Below, piece by piece: positions 1-8,171 of a stretch of DNA of 64,000 nucleotides. How positions within the stretch are numbered: the first letter of the stretch is position 1; each line of letters starts with the position of its first letter. A program made the position numbers and the translations under genes. The DNA comes from Planococcus versutus (GTDB taxonomy: Bacteria > Bacillota > Bacilli > Bacillales_A > Planococcaceae): positions 1,838,001 through 1,902,000 of the forward strand of contig NZ_CP016540.2 in assembly GCF_001186155.3 (NCBI RefSeq), in the 5' to 3' direction. The notes below the pieces were generated by a model, which saw only the letters and a program-made list of their open reading frames with translations, searched no databases and was not told where the DNA came from.

Positions 1-135
1 CTCAAGATCGACACGGTCTAAATAGTTTTTTCCACCAACTTGAATACTTAAGGGAACCACATGTAAGTCGTATTTTTCAATGATTTCCGGTTTTAAATCA
101 GCGGTCGAATCTGTCACGATATGAATCTTTGACAT
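1..135 (-). CDS. DegV family protein, N-terminal part (cut by window edge)
   Basis: The first 45 residues are visible and begin MSKIHIVTDSTADLKPEII. The VTDSTADL stretch and the following HVVPLSIQVGG are typical of the N-terminus of DegV-family fatty-acid-binding proteins. In Firmicutes these bind a long-chain fatty acid and can feed it to fatty acid kinase for phospholipid synthesis. A GGAAGTGA ribosome site precedes the ATG. It is the last visible member of the minus-strand run that includes plsC, which fits a lipid role. The C-terminal lobe lies outside the window, so the family call rests on the N-terminus alone. Confidence 0.8.
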   Translation of the reverse strand, partial: MSKIHIVTDSTADLKPEIIEKYDLHVVPLSIQVGGKNYLDRVDLE

Positions 136-164
136 GAAATCACTTCCTTCTTCATTTGAGTTTA

Positions 165-192
165 AGTAGTTGTGGAACAATAAACAACTACT
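165..192 (-). terminator. stem-loop after plsC
   Basis: AGTAGTTGT and ACAACTACT form nine-base arms around a ten-base loop, just past the plsC stop. There is no strong U tract, so it may be a weak terminator or an RNA-stabilising hairpin. Confidence 0.4.
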
Positions 193-209
193 AAGATTAC
201 CATTTTGTT

Positions 210-977
210 CTAGTTTGTTAATTTTTTTGTAGCTATTGTAGCGAGTGCGTTGGCAATTCGACCATGCACAAGTGCTATTGCCTCTTTTGGCTTTATGTCG
301 TTTAGCTCATCTATACCGACTACATTTAAAAGTTGAACTGTTACATTTGCTGGCATTATTTTATTGTTGTTTTTTTCCATGATGTCTGCAGTTCCATGAA
401 TCGCAACCGGTACTATTGGCACACCTGCATCTTTCGCGATACGCACAAATCCAGCTTTAAACTCGCCGATTCCATCACCTTTACTTCTAGTACCTTCAGG
501 AAAAATCAAAATAGAATGGCCTTTTTTTAGCTTTTCAACTGTATCTGCAATTGACTTTAATGCACTTCGTCGATCTGTACGATCTAAAAAAACACAATTC
601 ATTTCTTTCATATACATCGGAATAATAGGGAATTTGTTTACTTCTTTTTTAGAAATAAAACCAAAAGGCTTTGGAATTGTTGACAAAAACGTCGGAATAT
701 CAAAATTCCCTTCATGATTACTGACAAACAAGACCGGTCCTTCAGGCAAATTTTCAGTACCTATAATAGTTACTGTGCTATTTGTTCGTTTCATAATGCC
801 ACTCGCCCATTTTTGAGGTTCCGTATGAACCAATTGATCATATTCTTGTAAACTTAGTCGCGGCTTTTGTTTTACGATTTTTTTAAAATTTATCGCACTG
901 ATTGGCAAATAGCCAAATAAAAATGAAAATGTACGAATCGAATTAAACACGGTCGTTTTTCTTTTTCCGACGCTCAT
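210..977 (-). CDS. plsC: 1-acyl-sn-glycerol-3-phosphate acyltransferase (PlsC family)
   Basis: This 255-residue membrane-associated acyltransferase should move an acyl chain to lysophosphatidic acid to give phosphatidic acid. The four family motifs are visible: NHEGNFD (the HX4D catalytic pair), FLDRTDRRSA, FPEGTRSKGDG and VPIVPVAIHG. The start codon lies 35 bases inside the 3' end of dfrA, as for the neighbouring B. subtilis ypkP and dfrA, so the two are translationally linked. No alternative Met occurs before the conserved region. The exact acyl acceptor cannot be told from sequence. Confidence 0.9.
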   Translation of the reverse strand: MSVGKRKTTVFNSIRTFSFLFGYLPISAINFKKIVKQKPRLSLQEYDQLVHTEPQKWASGIMKRTNSTVTIIGTENLPEGPVLFVSNHEGNFDIPTFLSTIPKPFGFISKKEVNKFPIIPMYMKEMNCVFLDRTDRRSALKSIADTVEKLKKGHSILIFPEGTRSKGDGIGEFKAGFVRIAKDAGVPIVPVAIHGTADIMEKNNNKIMPANVTVQLLNVVGIDELNDIKPKEAIALVHGRIANALATIATKKLTN

Positions 978-1440
978 ATACTAAATACGAAAAAGTCACA
1001 TCATTTGAAGTTTGTTGTTCAGACTCCGACACAAGCTTCCACTCACGTCCATACTCCGGAAAGTACGTATCACCATTATACTCGTGTTGAACAAGCGTGA
1101 TATAAAGACGATCTGCATCAGGCAATACAGATTCAAAAACTTGCTCACCACCAATAATCATAATTTCTTCATGCTTTTCTCTTGCTAACTTGATAGCATC
1201 TTGAATGTTATGAACGACATTCACACCATCTGCAGTGTAATCATCATTACGAGTCACAACAATATTGCGTCGCTTCGGAAGAGGACGTCCAATAGATTCG
1301 AACGTATTCCGTCCCATCACAATGCCCTTTCCAATAGTATGTTCTTTAAAATAAGCCAAATCTGCTGGAATATGCCAAGGCAATTCGTTATTTTTTCCGA
1401 TAACACGGTTCAAATCGTGCGCTACCATCATTGAAATCAT
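943..1440 (-). CDS. dfrA: dihydrofolate reductase
   Basis: At 165 residues this has normal chromosomal DHFR length. It reduces dihydrofolate to tetrahydrofolate with NADPH in the cytoplasm and is the trimethoprim target. The N-terminus MVAHDLNRVIGKNNELPWH holds the substrate-loop NxLPWH, followed by MGRNTFESIGRPLP and the IIGGEQVF nucleotide-binding segment. An AGGAGGAAAATAC ribosome site fixes the start. It lies downstream of thyA, so folate oxidised by thymidylate synthase is recycled by its neighbour. The gap of about 170 bases between them has no evident terminator. Confidence 0.96.
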   Translation of the reverse strand: MISMMVAHDLNRVIGKNNELPWHIPADLAYFKEHTIGKGIVMGRNTFESIGRPLPKRRNIVVTRNDDYTADGVNVVHNIQDAIKLAREKHEEIMIIGGEQVFESVLPDADRLYITLVQHEYNGDTYFPEYGREWKLVSESEQQTSNDVTFSYLVYERRKKKNDRV

Positions 1441-1608
1441 GTATTTTCCTCCTATCCTGCTATTAGCAGGGTATAAATTTTAGGTAGTTGGACTAGTTTG
1501 TATTTTAGAATTCGCTAGAATCAACTTTTTATAATTTCTTTGAAATTTATATTTGTAAAAAAGTAGAACTTATTGTGACATACTAATCATTGTATTGAGT
1601 ACTATCCA

Positions 1609-2553
1609 CTAAACTGCAACAGGTGCTTTGATACGAGGATGCGGATCGTATCCTTCAATCGTAATATCTTTTAGTTTCAAGTCGAAAATTGATTCGACGT
1701 CTCCATTGATTTTCAAAGTTGGCAATGTTTTTGGTTCTCTTGACAGCTGTTCTTGTACTTGCGAAAGATGATTTGAGTAGAGATGCGTATCACCTGTTGT
1801 ATGGACAAAATCACCAACTTTCAAATTGCATTCTCTAGCAACAAGGTGCGTCAACAAAGCGTATGATGCAATATTAAATGGCACACCTAAAAAGACATCT
1901 GCACTGCGTTGATAAAGTTGGCATGATAATTTGCCGTCTGCTACATAAAATTGGAACATGATATGACATGGTGGCAAAGCCATGTGATCAATGAATTCCG
2001 GATTCCATGCAGTAACCAAGTGGCGCCTAGAATCCGGATTTTTTTTAATCGATTCAATAACATTTTTCAGTTGATCGATGGTCTTGCCTTCTGTTGTTGC
2101 CCATGAGCGCCATTGCTTGCCGTAAACGGGACCTAGGTCTCCGTATTTCTCAGCAAACTCTGGACTTTCAATTACTTTACGCTGAAAACTTTGCATCTCA
2201 ATCTTGTATACTTCCGCAAATTTCGGGTCTGTTTGTGCACGACGACCGAAATCAGACATATCAGGTCCAGCGTATTCATCACTTGCTACCCACTGTGCAA
2301 ACGCCCATTCATCCCAAATGTGATTATTTTCTTGCAATAGAGATCGGACATTGGTATCACCTTTGATAAACCAAAGAAGTTCCGAGACAATCAAGCGAAA
2401 CGCTGTTTTTTTAGTTGTCATTAAAGGAAAGCCTTCCGCTAAATCGAATCGCATTTGATGACCAAAGACACTCAAAGTACCAGTTCCAGTTCGATCTTCT
2501 TTTGTAGCTCCATTATGTAGAATATGTTCACATAAGTCTAAATATTGCTTCAT
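1609..2553 (-). CDS. thyA: thymidylate synthase
   Basis: Thymidylate synthase methylates dUMP to dTMP using methylene-tetrahydrofolate. I start it at the ATG of [12 protein letters not shown] because GGAGGC sits seven bases upstream; an in-frame start ten codons earlier has no such site. The protein is 314 residues with catalytic Cys196 in MALPPCH and [10 protein letters not shown] just before it. Residues about 85-140 are an extra segment (including [18 protein letters not shown]) that matches the long Lactobacillus casei-type enzyme and is absent from the short E. coli type. dfrA follows on the same strand. Confidence 0.96.
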   Translation of the reverse strand: MKQYLDLCEHILHNGATKEDRTGTGTLSVFGHQMRFDLAEGFPLMTTKKTAFRLIVSELLWFIKGDTNVRSLLQENNHIWDEWAFAQWVASDEYAGPDMSDFGRRAQTDPKFAEVYKIEMQSFQRKVIESPEFAEKYGDLGPVYGKQWRSWATTEGKTIDQLKNVIESIKKNPDSRRHLVTAWNPEFIDHMALPPCHIMFQFYVADGKLSCQLYQRSADVFLGVPFNIASYALLTHLVARECNLKVGDFVHTTGDTHLYSNHLSQVQEQLSREPKTLPTLKINGDVESIFDLKLKDITIEGYDPHPRIKAPVAV

Positions 2554-2629
2554 ATAATTCGCCTCCGTTATTACTTTAATCATAACAAAAACTGCTCGCC
2601 AACAAAACTTTCACTTAAATAATTAAAAA

Positions 2630-2663
2630 TTCACAAAAGAAAAACCGCCTCAATAGACGGTTT
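2630..2663 (-). terminator. terminator of ypjP
   Basis: The arms AAACCGTCT and GGGCGGTTT-like (GAGGCGGTTT) pair and are followed on the minus strand by a U-rich run. The hairpin overlaps the ypjP stop codon. Confidence 0.75.
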
Positions 2664-3255
2664 ACGAAAGCCATTTTGGCGGTGTATTTTTCGACCAGTA
2701 GATGTCTCCTAATGTAATGTGTTTTTGGAAGTCATCTTCAGCCAAATGATAGTGAAAGTTAAAAGAATAGCCTAACTGTGGTTTTTTCTCTGTTCTGACA
2801 TGAAAACGTATTTCGTCTTTAAGTGTTTCAGCGTCATATACATGAAATATTTTTTCAGAATGATCGCCAGAAGGTTTTTCGGAAATGGCTAATTTACTTA
2901 ACTTGCCGGTATTGAGATTTCCAAGATGAACATCAATTGCTCGTTGAATATTAGGCAAAATCAATGTTTGGAATTCCTCTTGAATCACAGGACCAATTCG
3001 TGATCCGAATTTCACATAAGACTGTTCTTCTGCAGATTGATAAACTAGATCAAGAATAGACTCACTTGTGTCATAAAACTCACCTGGATCTACCCAGTCA
3101 TAAATATATTGTTTGTTAATGCTTTCAGTTGCATGTGATTTCGGTTGGCCCTTTTCGTCTAAAAGCGATTCCCAAATTAAATGATTCGGGGAAATTGCGC
3201 CCAATGTTAAAACGGCAACTGCAATCACTAGCGACTTTTGCCACCAGTTTTTCAT
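2662..3255 (-). CDS. ypjP: YpjP family protein
   Basis: A 197-residue protein whose N-terminus (MKNWWQKSLVIAVAVLTLGA) is a signal peptide or membrane anchor, so the rest is probably extracytoplasmic. The start is the ATG preceded by AAAGGTG; an upstream GTG overlaps that ribosome site. Its place between thyA and the ypiP/brxA pair matches B. subtilis ypjP, which is of unknown function. No catalytic motif stands out. The family call rests on position, length and general sequence pattern. Confidence 0.75.
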   Translation of the reverse strand: MKNWWQKSLVIAVAVLTLGAISPNHLIWESLLDEKGQPKSHATESINKQYIYDWVDPGEFYDTSESILDLVYQSAEEQSYVKFGSRIGPVIQEEFQTLILPNIQRAIDVHLGNLNTGKLSKLAISEKPSGDHSEKIFHVYDAETLKDEIRFHVRTEKKPQLGYSFNFHYHLAEDDFQKHITLGDIYWSKNTPPKWLS

Positions 3256-3401
3256 GAACATCACCTTTTCTTTATGAACATTTTAGTAACATACTTTTTT
3301 ATTTATACGAATTTCGCGGGTAAAGGTTTCATCTTCTTGAAATTCATTGTACAATAAAGTCATTAACAATGCCTTGTTTTTTTTGAAAAGGAGGAATTTT
3401 C

Positions 3402-3479
3402 ATGGATACATCATTATTGATCGGACTGGGTCTTTTGTTTATGCTTGGTTATTTGACTTCTCTCTCAATAACAGACTAA
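3402..3479 (+). CDS. 25-residue single-span membrane peptide
   Basis: A very short gene encodes MDTSLLIGLGLLFMLGYLTS followed by LSITD. AAGGAGG lies seven bases upstream of the ATG, and a clear terminator starts nine bases after the stop, so it forms a complete one-gene transcription unit. Nearly the whole peptide is one hydrophobic helix, like the small membrane regulators or subunits found in many bacteria. I do not recognise the family. It is transcribed away from ypjP. Confidence 0.7.
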   Translation: MDTSLLIGLGLLFMLGYLTSLSITD

Positions 3480-3487
3480 TAAGCAAT

Positions 3488-3519
3488 AAAAAACTTTCTG
3501 AACTTTAGAGAGTTTTTTT
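3488..3519 (+). terminator. terminator of the 25-residue peptide gene
   Basis: AAAAAACTTTCT pairs with AGAGAGTTTTTT around a short loop and ends in seven T, directly after the small gene. Confidence 0.8.
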
Positions 3520-3562
3520 ATTGTAACCGTTCTCTTCCAAAACACCACTTATAAATAAGCGA

Positions 3563-3618
3563 GAATACAAAAGGGCTGTCAATTCTTAATCGAATTGACA
3601 GCCCTTTTGCCTGTATTC
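3563..3618. terminator. long bidirectional terminator
   Basis: CAAAAGGGCTGTCAATTC and GAATTGACAGCCCTTTTG are perfect arms around five bases, and GAATACA/TGTATTC extends the pairing outside them. A and T runs on both sides suit termination of convergent transcripts from the small + gene and the minus-strand methyltransferase. Confidence 0.8.
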
Positions 3619-3768
3619 CTACTTGAAGTTACATAGTATTTTCTTATGAGACATACTATGAGCTAGATTCCCAACCAGTTGAATATAATCTTTACCATTT
3701 AATACAATCGAACACTCGTTATCTTTACATTTCTACCCCAACACGTAAGTATCAAGACGGTTTAGTTT

Positions 3769-4548
3769 TTATTTTGATGTATTTGAAATTACACCATAAT
3801 GGAATTTGGTATTGGGTCGAACACGTCGTGCAAATCCAAAGCGTTCGAAATCTTCAGAACGAAAATGTGCTTTTAGAACGACTGTTTTTCGTGCCACACG
3901 TCTTGCCTCTGCTACCCACTGTTCTGTTAATTGACCATAATCCGCAGAACCTCTAAGCGGTATAAAGTTGGATGCTTCTGTTATTTTTTCAGTAAACATA
4001 GGATCCATATAAATAACGTCAAACGAATTGGATTCAAGTTTTTTTAGAAAAGAAACTGCATCAGAAGATACAACAACTATTCGATTCATCGCTTCATCTA
4101 AGTGAGGCATACCTGTGTAGCGTTTTAAGCCTTGTTCTATGACGTATGCAAGGACTGGATGACTTTCACAGCCAATCACTTTACCGCTGCTTCCTACCCA
4201 CTGAGAAGCTACTAGAGAGTCTGACGCTAAGCCTAATGTGCAGTCTAGAAAAGAATCACCGCGTTTAAGACCAGATATAGCAATTAACGGATCGTTTTGG
4301 AGGGGTCTTTTTGTTCGAAAAGCCGCCGAATTCGGATGAAAAAAAAACGGCTCTTTTTTACCCACTGGATAAAACTCGAGCCTTTCTTTTAAACAAATCA
4401 ATAAATCTGCATTTTCATCCGCGTGTATTTTTTCAATGGATCGTTTATTGCGCGGTATTTGCTGAAGCGACAAATCTATCGAAACGCGATCAGCCCATTC
4501 AATCATGGAAAGAGTTGGGCGATACGCTGTTGTGACAACTGTCTTCAC
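3769..4548 (-). CDS. ypiP: class I SAM-dependent methyltransferase, YpiP type
   Basis: A 259-residue protein with a Rossmann methyltransferase core in its second half. Motif I is DSFLDCTLGLASDS (about residues 98-111), and DVIYMDPMF (about 175-183) resembles the DPPY-type motif IV of nucleic-acid methylases. The first 90 residues hold a small extra domain. It overlaps brxA by four bases (ATGA), as expected of the adjacent ypiP-yphP pair in B. subtilis. The substrate is unknown; an rRNA or tRNA base is a guess only. Confidence 0.8.
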   Translation of the reverse strand: MKTVVTTAYRPTLSMIEWADRVSIDLSLQQIPRNKRSIEKIHADENADLLICLKERLEFYPVGKKEPFFFHPNSAAFRTKRPLQNDPLIAISGLKRGDSFLDCTLGLASDSLVASQWVGSSGKVIGCESHPVLAYVIEQGLKRYTGMPHLDEAMNRIVVVSSDAVSFLKKLESNSFDVIYMDPMFTEKITEASNFIPLRGSADYGQLTEQWVAEARRVARKTVVLKAHFRSEDFERFGFARRVRPNTKFHYGVISNTSK

Positions 4549-4982
4549 TGTGCAGACACCTGTTCAAGTGCTTGTGCTAAATGGTCTCGAATTTGTTCCA
4601 TTGGATAGCCTTCAATTTGTTCACGAGAAATAAAATGAGCCAATTCGCCATCTTTTAATACCGCGATCGACGGTGATGATGGAGCTACTTCTTCAAAGTA
4701 ATTACGCAGTTGCGCAGTAGCTTCTTTTTCTTGACCTGCAAATACCGTAACTAAATGTTCCGGTTTTGCTTCTACTGCTTGAAGTGCTTCTATAACTGCT
4801 GGACGTGCCAATCCTGCTGCACAACCGCAGATGGAATTGATGACAACTAAGCTTGTTCCTTTAGCGTTGCTCATATGTTCATTGACATCCTCAGCAGTCA
4901 TCAATTCTGTAAATCCTGCTCCAACTAATTCCTGACGCATCGGCATAACAATGCCTTTCATGTACTCATCATACGCGTTCAT
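4545..4982 (-). CDS. brxA: bacilliredoxin, BrxA/BrxB family
   Basis: A 145-residue thioredoxin-like protein with the CGC active site at residues 52-54 (NSICGCAAGLARPAV). Bacilliredoxins remove bacillithiol from S-bacillithiolated proteins after oxidative stress. The N-terminus (YDEYMKGIVMPMRQELVGAG) and its position next to ypiP match B. subtilis YphP/BrxA better than YqiW/BrxB. An AAGGGGCG ribosome site lies upstream of the ATG. Inverted repeats about 35-75 bases upstream may be regulatory. Its presence implies bacillithiol use, although a glutathione synthase is also encoded in this window. Confidence 0.9.
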   Translation of the reverse strand: MNAYDEYMKGIVMPMRQELVGAGFTELMTAEDVNEHMSNAKGTSLVVINSICGCAAGLARPAVIEALQAVEAKPEHLVTVFAGQEKEATAQLRNYFEEVAPSSPSIAVLKDGELAHFISREQIEGYPMEQIRDHLAQALEQVSAQ

Positions 4983-5017
4983 GCTTTCGCCCCTTTTCTT
5001 AAAGTATTATTTTTCTT

Positions 5018-5056
5018 AAACCTAAGGTTTATCAGTTTTAGTGTAACCTAAAACTG
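5018..5056 (-). promoter_or_regulatory. inverted repeats upstream of brxA
   Basis: AAACCTAAGGTTT (5018-5030) is a perfect palindrome, and CAGTTTTAG/CTAAAACTG (5033-5056) are nine-base arms six bases apart. Both share a CTAA/TTAG core. They lie just upstream of brxA where an operator would be expected. The regulator is unknown. Confidence 0.35.
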
Positions 5057-5638
5057 CAGAACATTCATAGTATGTCGATTTAACTAGAAAAGTTTTCTAC
5101 CGAAAAAGGAATAGGAAATCATGTCGATTTACTCAAACAAATCAAAAAAATAGATTTTGCACTTTTGCAATTTTTTTCGACAACACAAAATCGGCCTTGA
5201 GATGTATTTTTTAAAATCAACCGCAACTAGATTAATACGATGCAAATCATACATACGTCAGTAAACAACTTATTGATTTTGAACAAGTGATTGGCGAAGT
5301 GCTTTCATTTTATGACAACTTTCACATTTTTAAGGTTCGTTCGATTTTCTTAAGAAGATTTTCGCTCGCTTAAAAAAGCGACTTTCAACTTAAAATTTCT
5401 TCATTATCTATTGAGCTGTTGGGCAAAATTTCATCTCTTATCCGTACAACGAATGCGTTATAATAGAAAAAGTATGGTTTTATCCAATCAATAATCAAGT
5501 TAAAACCGTTTATAGTCGTTACCGATCTTGACTACCCTCAACGTATAATAGAGTCATGCTTTTTTAGCAGTAAAAGTGGGAAAGAATTACAGAGACGAAA
5601 ACGTCCAGATTATAAAAAACTTAGAAGGAGCTAAGCTA
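5057..5638. other. long AT-rich intergenic region
   Basis: No gene with a ribosome site was found here. A TATAAT at 5544-5549 may be the -10 of the small gene at 5639, without a convincing -35. An 11-base inverted repeat (TTTTTTAGCAG at 5560-5570 and its complement at 5800-5810) flanks that gene. Confidence 0.4.
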
Positions 5639-5797
5639 ATGAAGAAGAAGAAAAACACCCAAAAAGAAGAAAACTGTTTTGTCGAGTTTTTTAAGAACAT
5701 TAGTATAGCAATTGTAATTGAACTTATTTTCTCATTTATTTGGAATACTTTGTTCTTCATTCCTAGATTGCTAATTCGTTTCTTTACCAGTATTTAA
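5639..5797 (+). CDS. small membrane protein, 52 residues
   Basis: The start is the ATG at 5639 because GAAGGAGC precedes it by eight bases; a longer in-frame start at 5576 has no ribosome site. The product starts with a lysine-rich stretch (MKKKKNTQKEEN) and continues as one hydrophobic helix ending in FFIPRLLIRFFTSI, so it should sit in the membrane with the N-terminus inside. I do not recognise the family. The IS element starts 100 bases downstream. Confidence 0.55.
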   Translation: MKKKKNTQKEENCFVEFFKNISIAIVIELIFSFIWNTLFFIPRLLIRFFTSI

Positions 5798-5972
5798 AGC
5801 TGCTAAAAAACTTCTATTAAGTGATTGTGACTAACATACATCTTATGGCCTTGAAAGCAAATATTTGAACGTGAAAAAATTGTTAGAGATGTATTATGGA
5901 TAGTCTACACTTAGTTGGACAGAAAAAATAAGGGGGCGTAGAATAGTCCACAATACGTGAGGAGAATCTACC

Positions 5973-6254
5973 ATGCCCCAAAAAAGACGAACATTTTCCC
6001 CGGAATTCAAAAAACAGGTCGTGGCGCTGCACGCAGGCGGAAAAAGCCGACCGGATATTGTCCGGGAATACGACCTGACGGCTTCCGCCCTCGATCGGTG
6101 GATTGCCCAATCCAATCAAACTGGCTCGTTCGAGGAAAAAGATAACCGAAGCCCTTTGGAAACGGAATTGCTTGCCTACAAAAAACGAAATAAGCAGTTG
6201 GAGATGGAAGTGGATATTTTAAAGCAAGCGGCGCTGATCATGGGACGAAAATAG
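5973..6254 (+). CDS. IS3-family transposase OrfA
   Basis: A 93-residue protein with an N-terminal helix-turn-helix (RRTFSPEFKKQVVALH, then SRPDIVREYDLTASALDRW) and a C-terminal leucine-zipper segment (ELLAYKKRNKQLEMEVDILK). It binds the element ends. The last sense codon AAA (6249-6251) is preceded by A and followed by TAG. Slipping back one base on AAAA enters the orfB frame and continues KIEIIQQNQHLYSVSAMC, giving the OrfAB fusion that is the active transposase in this family. Confidence 0.93.
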   Translation: MPQKRRTFSPEFKKQVVALHAGGKSRPDIVREYDLTASALDRWIAQSNQTGSFEEKDNRSPLETELLAYKKRNKQLEMEVDILKQAALIMGRK

Positions 6255-6295
6255 AGATTATCCAACAGAATCAACACCTCTATTCAGTATCAGCA

Positions 6296-7117
6296 ATGTG
6301 CACTGTCCTCCAAATTGCCCGCAGCACCTTTTACTATGAGACTTCCGTTTCGGTAGAAAAAGCACACCAAAAAGCCCAAGCAGAACAGGAGTTGAAAGAC
6401 GAAATCTGGGCGATCTTTCACGAGAATCGCCGCGTCTATGGCACACGCAAGCTGAAAAAAGAGTTGGCGAACAGAAAGAAATGGGTGATCTCGAGACGCC
6501 GTATTGGACGCCTCATGGCGTCACTTGGCATCCAATCGAAATACGCGCTGCCATCCTACAAACCGATGGTCACGCCTCCCAATGAAGCGACATACCGGAA
6601 TGTGCTGAACCGCCAATTCAATCCGGCAGCGAAAAACGCCGTGTTGGTCAGCGACCTGACGTATGTAAAGGTTGGCGGCCGCTGGAACTATATTTGTTTC
6701 CTTCTCGATTTATATAACCGTGAAATTGTGGGGTACAGTCTGGGCGAGCGTAAAGACGCTGCCCTGGTTCAACGTGCCTTCGCATCGGTCAAAGGCGACT
6801 TGGGAGCCGTGAAGCTGTTCCATACGGACCGCGGATCTGAATTCAAGAACACCGGCATCGATGCGCTATTAAAGACGCACCAAATCGAACGGTCGCTGAG
6901 CCAAAAAGGAACCCCTTACGATAATGCGGTGGCGGAAGCCACGTTCAAGATTTTGAAGACGGAACTCATCAACGGAATGTGCTTTGACACGCTTAACCAG
7001 CTAGCGCTTGAACTGTTTGATTACGTGAATTGGTACAACCATGTCCGTCTACACAGCAGTCTGGGCTATACCAGCCCTGTCACTTATCGAAACGCAACCC
7101 TTAAAAAAGTTGTTTGA
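6296..7117 (+). CDS. IS3-family transposase OrfB (DDE integrase core)
   Basis: The catalytic half of the transposase, with an rve integrase domain. The DDE residues lie in VSDLTYV, FHTDRGSEF and NAVAEATFKILKTE; the C-terminus has YNHVRLHSSLGYTSP, typical of IS3. The frame is open back to 6251, so the natural product is probably OrfAB from 5973 to 7117 by -1 frameshifting, not a protein starting at the internal ATG. No inactivating mutation is visible. Confidence 0.93.
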   Translation: MCTVLQIARSTFYYETSVSVEKAHQKAQAEQELKDEIWAIFHENRRVYGTRKLKKELANRKKWVISRRRIGRLMASLGIQSKYALPSYKPMVTPPNEATYRNVLNRQFNPAAKNAVLVSDLTYVKVGGRWNYICFLLDLYNREIVGYSLGERKDAALVQRAFASVKGDLGAVKLFHTDRGSEFKNTGIDALLKTHQIERSLSQKGTPYDNAVAEATFKILKTELINGMCFDTLNQLALELFDYVNWYNHVRLHSSLGYTSPVTYRNATLKKVV

Positions 7118-7196
7118 TTTAGTGTTGACGTACCATTATGCATTCACCTTCTCAAAAGTTATTTATTAACACCTCTTTTTTTCCTAACCATATAAA

Positions 7197-7218
7197 AAGT
7201 CATCCCTCAGGATGACTT
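7197..7218 (-). terminator. terminator of the 68-residue gene
   Basis: AAGTCATCC and GGATGACTT pair around four bases, followed on the minus strand by TTTTATA. It overlaps the end of the coding region. Confidence 0.75.
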
Positions 7219-7413
7219 GAATAGTGATATTTGAATACCTTCTACTGATGGCGGGCGAAGAGTGATAGAACTTTCTGATTCTTCTACCGTATAATCCTTC
7301 AAATACGCTTCCACTTCTCTTGCATGTTCTGCAACTGATTCTCTGAGGAGCTCTTTAATGATTAAAGAGCTCCTTTTTTGACTTAATACTACCCCATTGA
7401 CTGTAAGATTCAC
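7207..7413 (-). CDS. hypothetical protein, 68 residues
   Basis: It starts at a GTG with AGGAGGG six bases upstream and ends in its own terminator, so it looks like an independent gene. The protein has a short beta-like N-terminus (MNLTVNGVVLSQKRSS), a charged helix (EHAREVEAYLKDY) and a C-terminus with ESSITLRPPS. I do not recognise it. The codons for SSLIIKELL lie in a 27-base perfect palindrome that also reads as a + strand terminator. It sits 70 bases from the IS element. Confidence 0.55.
   Translation of the reverse strand: MNLTVNGVVLSQKRSSLIIKELLRESVAEHAREVEAYLKDYTVEESESSITLRPPSVEGIQISLFKSS
7345..7379 (+). terminator. perfect hairpin with T run inside a minus-strand gene
   Basis: GGAGCTCTTTAAT and ATTAAAGAGCTCC are perfect 13-base arms around one base, extended by an outer A-T pair, then six T on the + strand. 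It has the form of an intrinsic terminator for + strand transcripts, including read-through from the IS, although it lies within coding DNA of the opposite strand. Confidence 0.6.
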
Positions 7414-7731
7414 TCGAGACCCTCCTATGTATATTTAAAAGATATCATAAAGTTATCAAGAAAAAAACGTTTATATGGACCTAATATTTATATAATTTTT
7501 TTATATTAATTAGAACAACTATGTCTATTGACTCACTAACTAGTCTTTTATACCTTATTTCCTCTATATCCTTGTGAATTGATCTTGTTATTTTATATAT
7601 TTTTAATAAAATAAAACCCACTCAGGGTTTGAGTGGGTCTCATGCAACTGCTACTTTTATTATATTTCTATCATTCTTTACGTTAAAAAATCTTCATCAT
7701 GAAAATTTAGCAAGCACTTAGCAAGCATTTA
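7414..7731. other. AT-rich intergenic region with one terminator
   Basis: No gene is seen. A hairpin with arms ACCCACTC (7616-7623) and GAGTGGGT (7631-7638) is followed on the minus strand by a T-rich run and probably ends the transcript of the gene at 7732-8031. The rest is low-complexity A and T. Confidence 0.55.
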
Positions 7732-8031
7732 TCATGCTTGCTCGTACTCTTTGTTAATAAATTCAAGCATTTGGTTAAAAATATCGTATTCAAACCATTC
7801 ATAAATCATATCTTGCGTGTACTTGCCTTCTTCTTGAAACTCTAAATTATTAGCTGATAATTGGATAATTTGTGTATCTTCTAGTTCGTTACCTGCTTGT
7901 TTTACTTCTTGTTTTGCAAACCGTTCTACTACTTTCTTATAAAAATCATCGCGTTTTGGACGATCATCAAACTCCCACGATTCATACTTTCCACTATATA
8001 ATATTTCTAATGAGTAAACGTTTTTGTTCAT
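7732..8031 (-). CDS. hypothetical protein, 99 residues
   Basis: The start is the ATG preceded by AAGGAGGAGCTAGCA; a longer reading upstream runs into the terminator of the next gene and lacks a ribosome site. The protein is acidic and probably soluble, with no signal peptide or membrane segment (MNKNVYSLEILYSGKYESWE at its start). No family is recognised. It lies in the ypgR neighbourhood, but no equivalent is known to me in the B. subtilis order. Confidence 0.6.
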   Translation of the reverse strand: MNKNVYSLEILYSGKYESWEFDDRPKRDDFYKKVVERFAKQEVKQAGNELEDTQIIQLSANNLEFQEEGKYTQDMIYEWFEYDIFNQMLEFINKEYEQA

Positions 8032-8118
8032 TGCTAGCTCCTCCTTGTACAGTTCAATTAACTGAAGTTTACCTCTTAACCACTTTTCGAAAACATTTCT
8101 AGCTGTTTGTACCTCTAA

Positions 8119-8166
8119 AAAAAACTGTACCAATTGTCATTTTTATGACAATTGGTACAGTTTTTT
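8119..8166. terminator. strong bidirectional terminator with 22-bp arms
   Basis: Arms at 8119-8140 and 8145-8166 are perfectly complementary (core ACTGTACCAATTGTCAT) around TTTT. A and T runs lie on both outer sides. It ends the minus-strand ypgR transcript. Confidence 0.9.
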
Positions 8167-8171
8167 GTGGT

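Larger units (their letters stand above)
5897..7135 (+). mobile_element. IS3-family insertion sequence, 1239 bp
   Basis: The ends are imperfect inverted repeats: left TGGATAGTCTACACTTAG, right (complement) TGGTACGTCAACACTAAA. With TG...CA ends a 3-bp duplication TTA flanks the element (5894-5896 and 7136-7138); reading the ends as GG...CC gives a 5-bp ATTAT. It carries orfA and orfB joined by a -1 frameshift site. The GC content is clearly above that of the flanks, which points to recent arrival from another genome. It sits in non-coding DNA and breaks no evident gene. Confidence 0.93.

Noticed and set aside
5560..5810. Small mobile element formed by the 11-base inverted repeats around the 52-residue gene
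   Set aside because: The arms are A/T runs plus GCAG, no target duplication is seen and the gene does not resemble a transposase.
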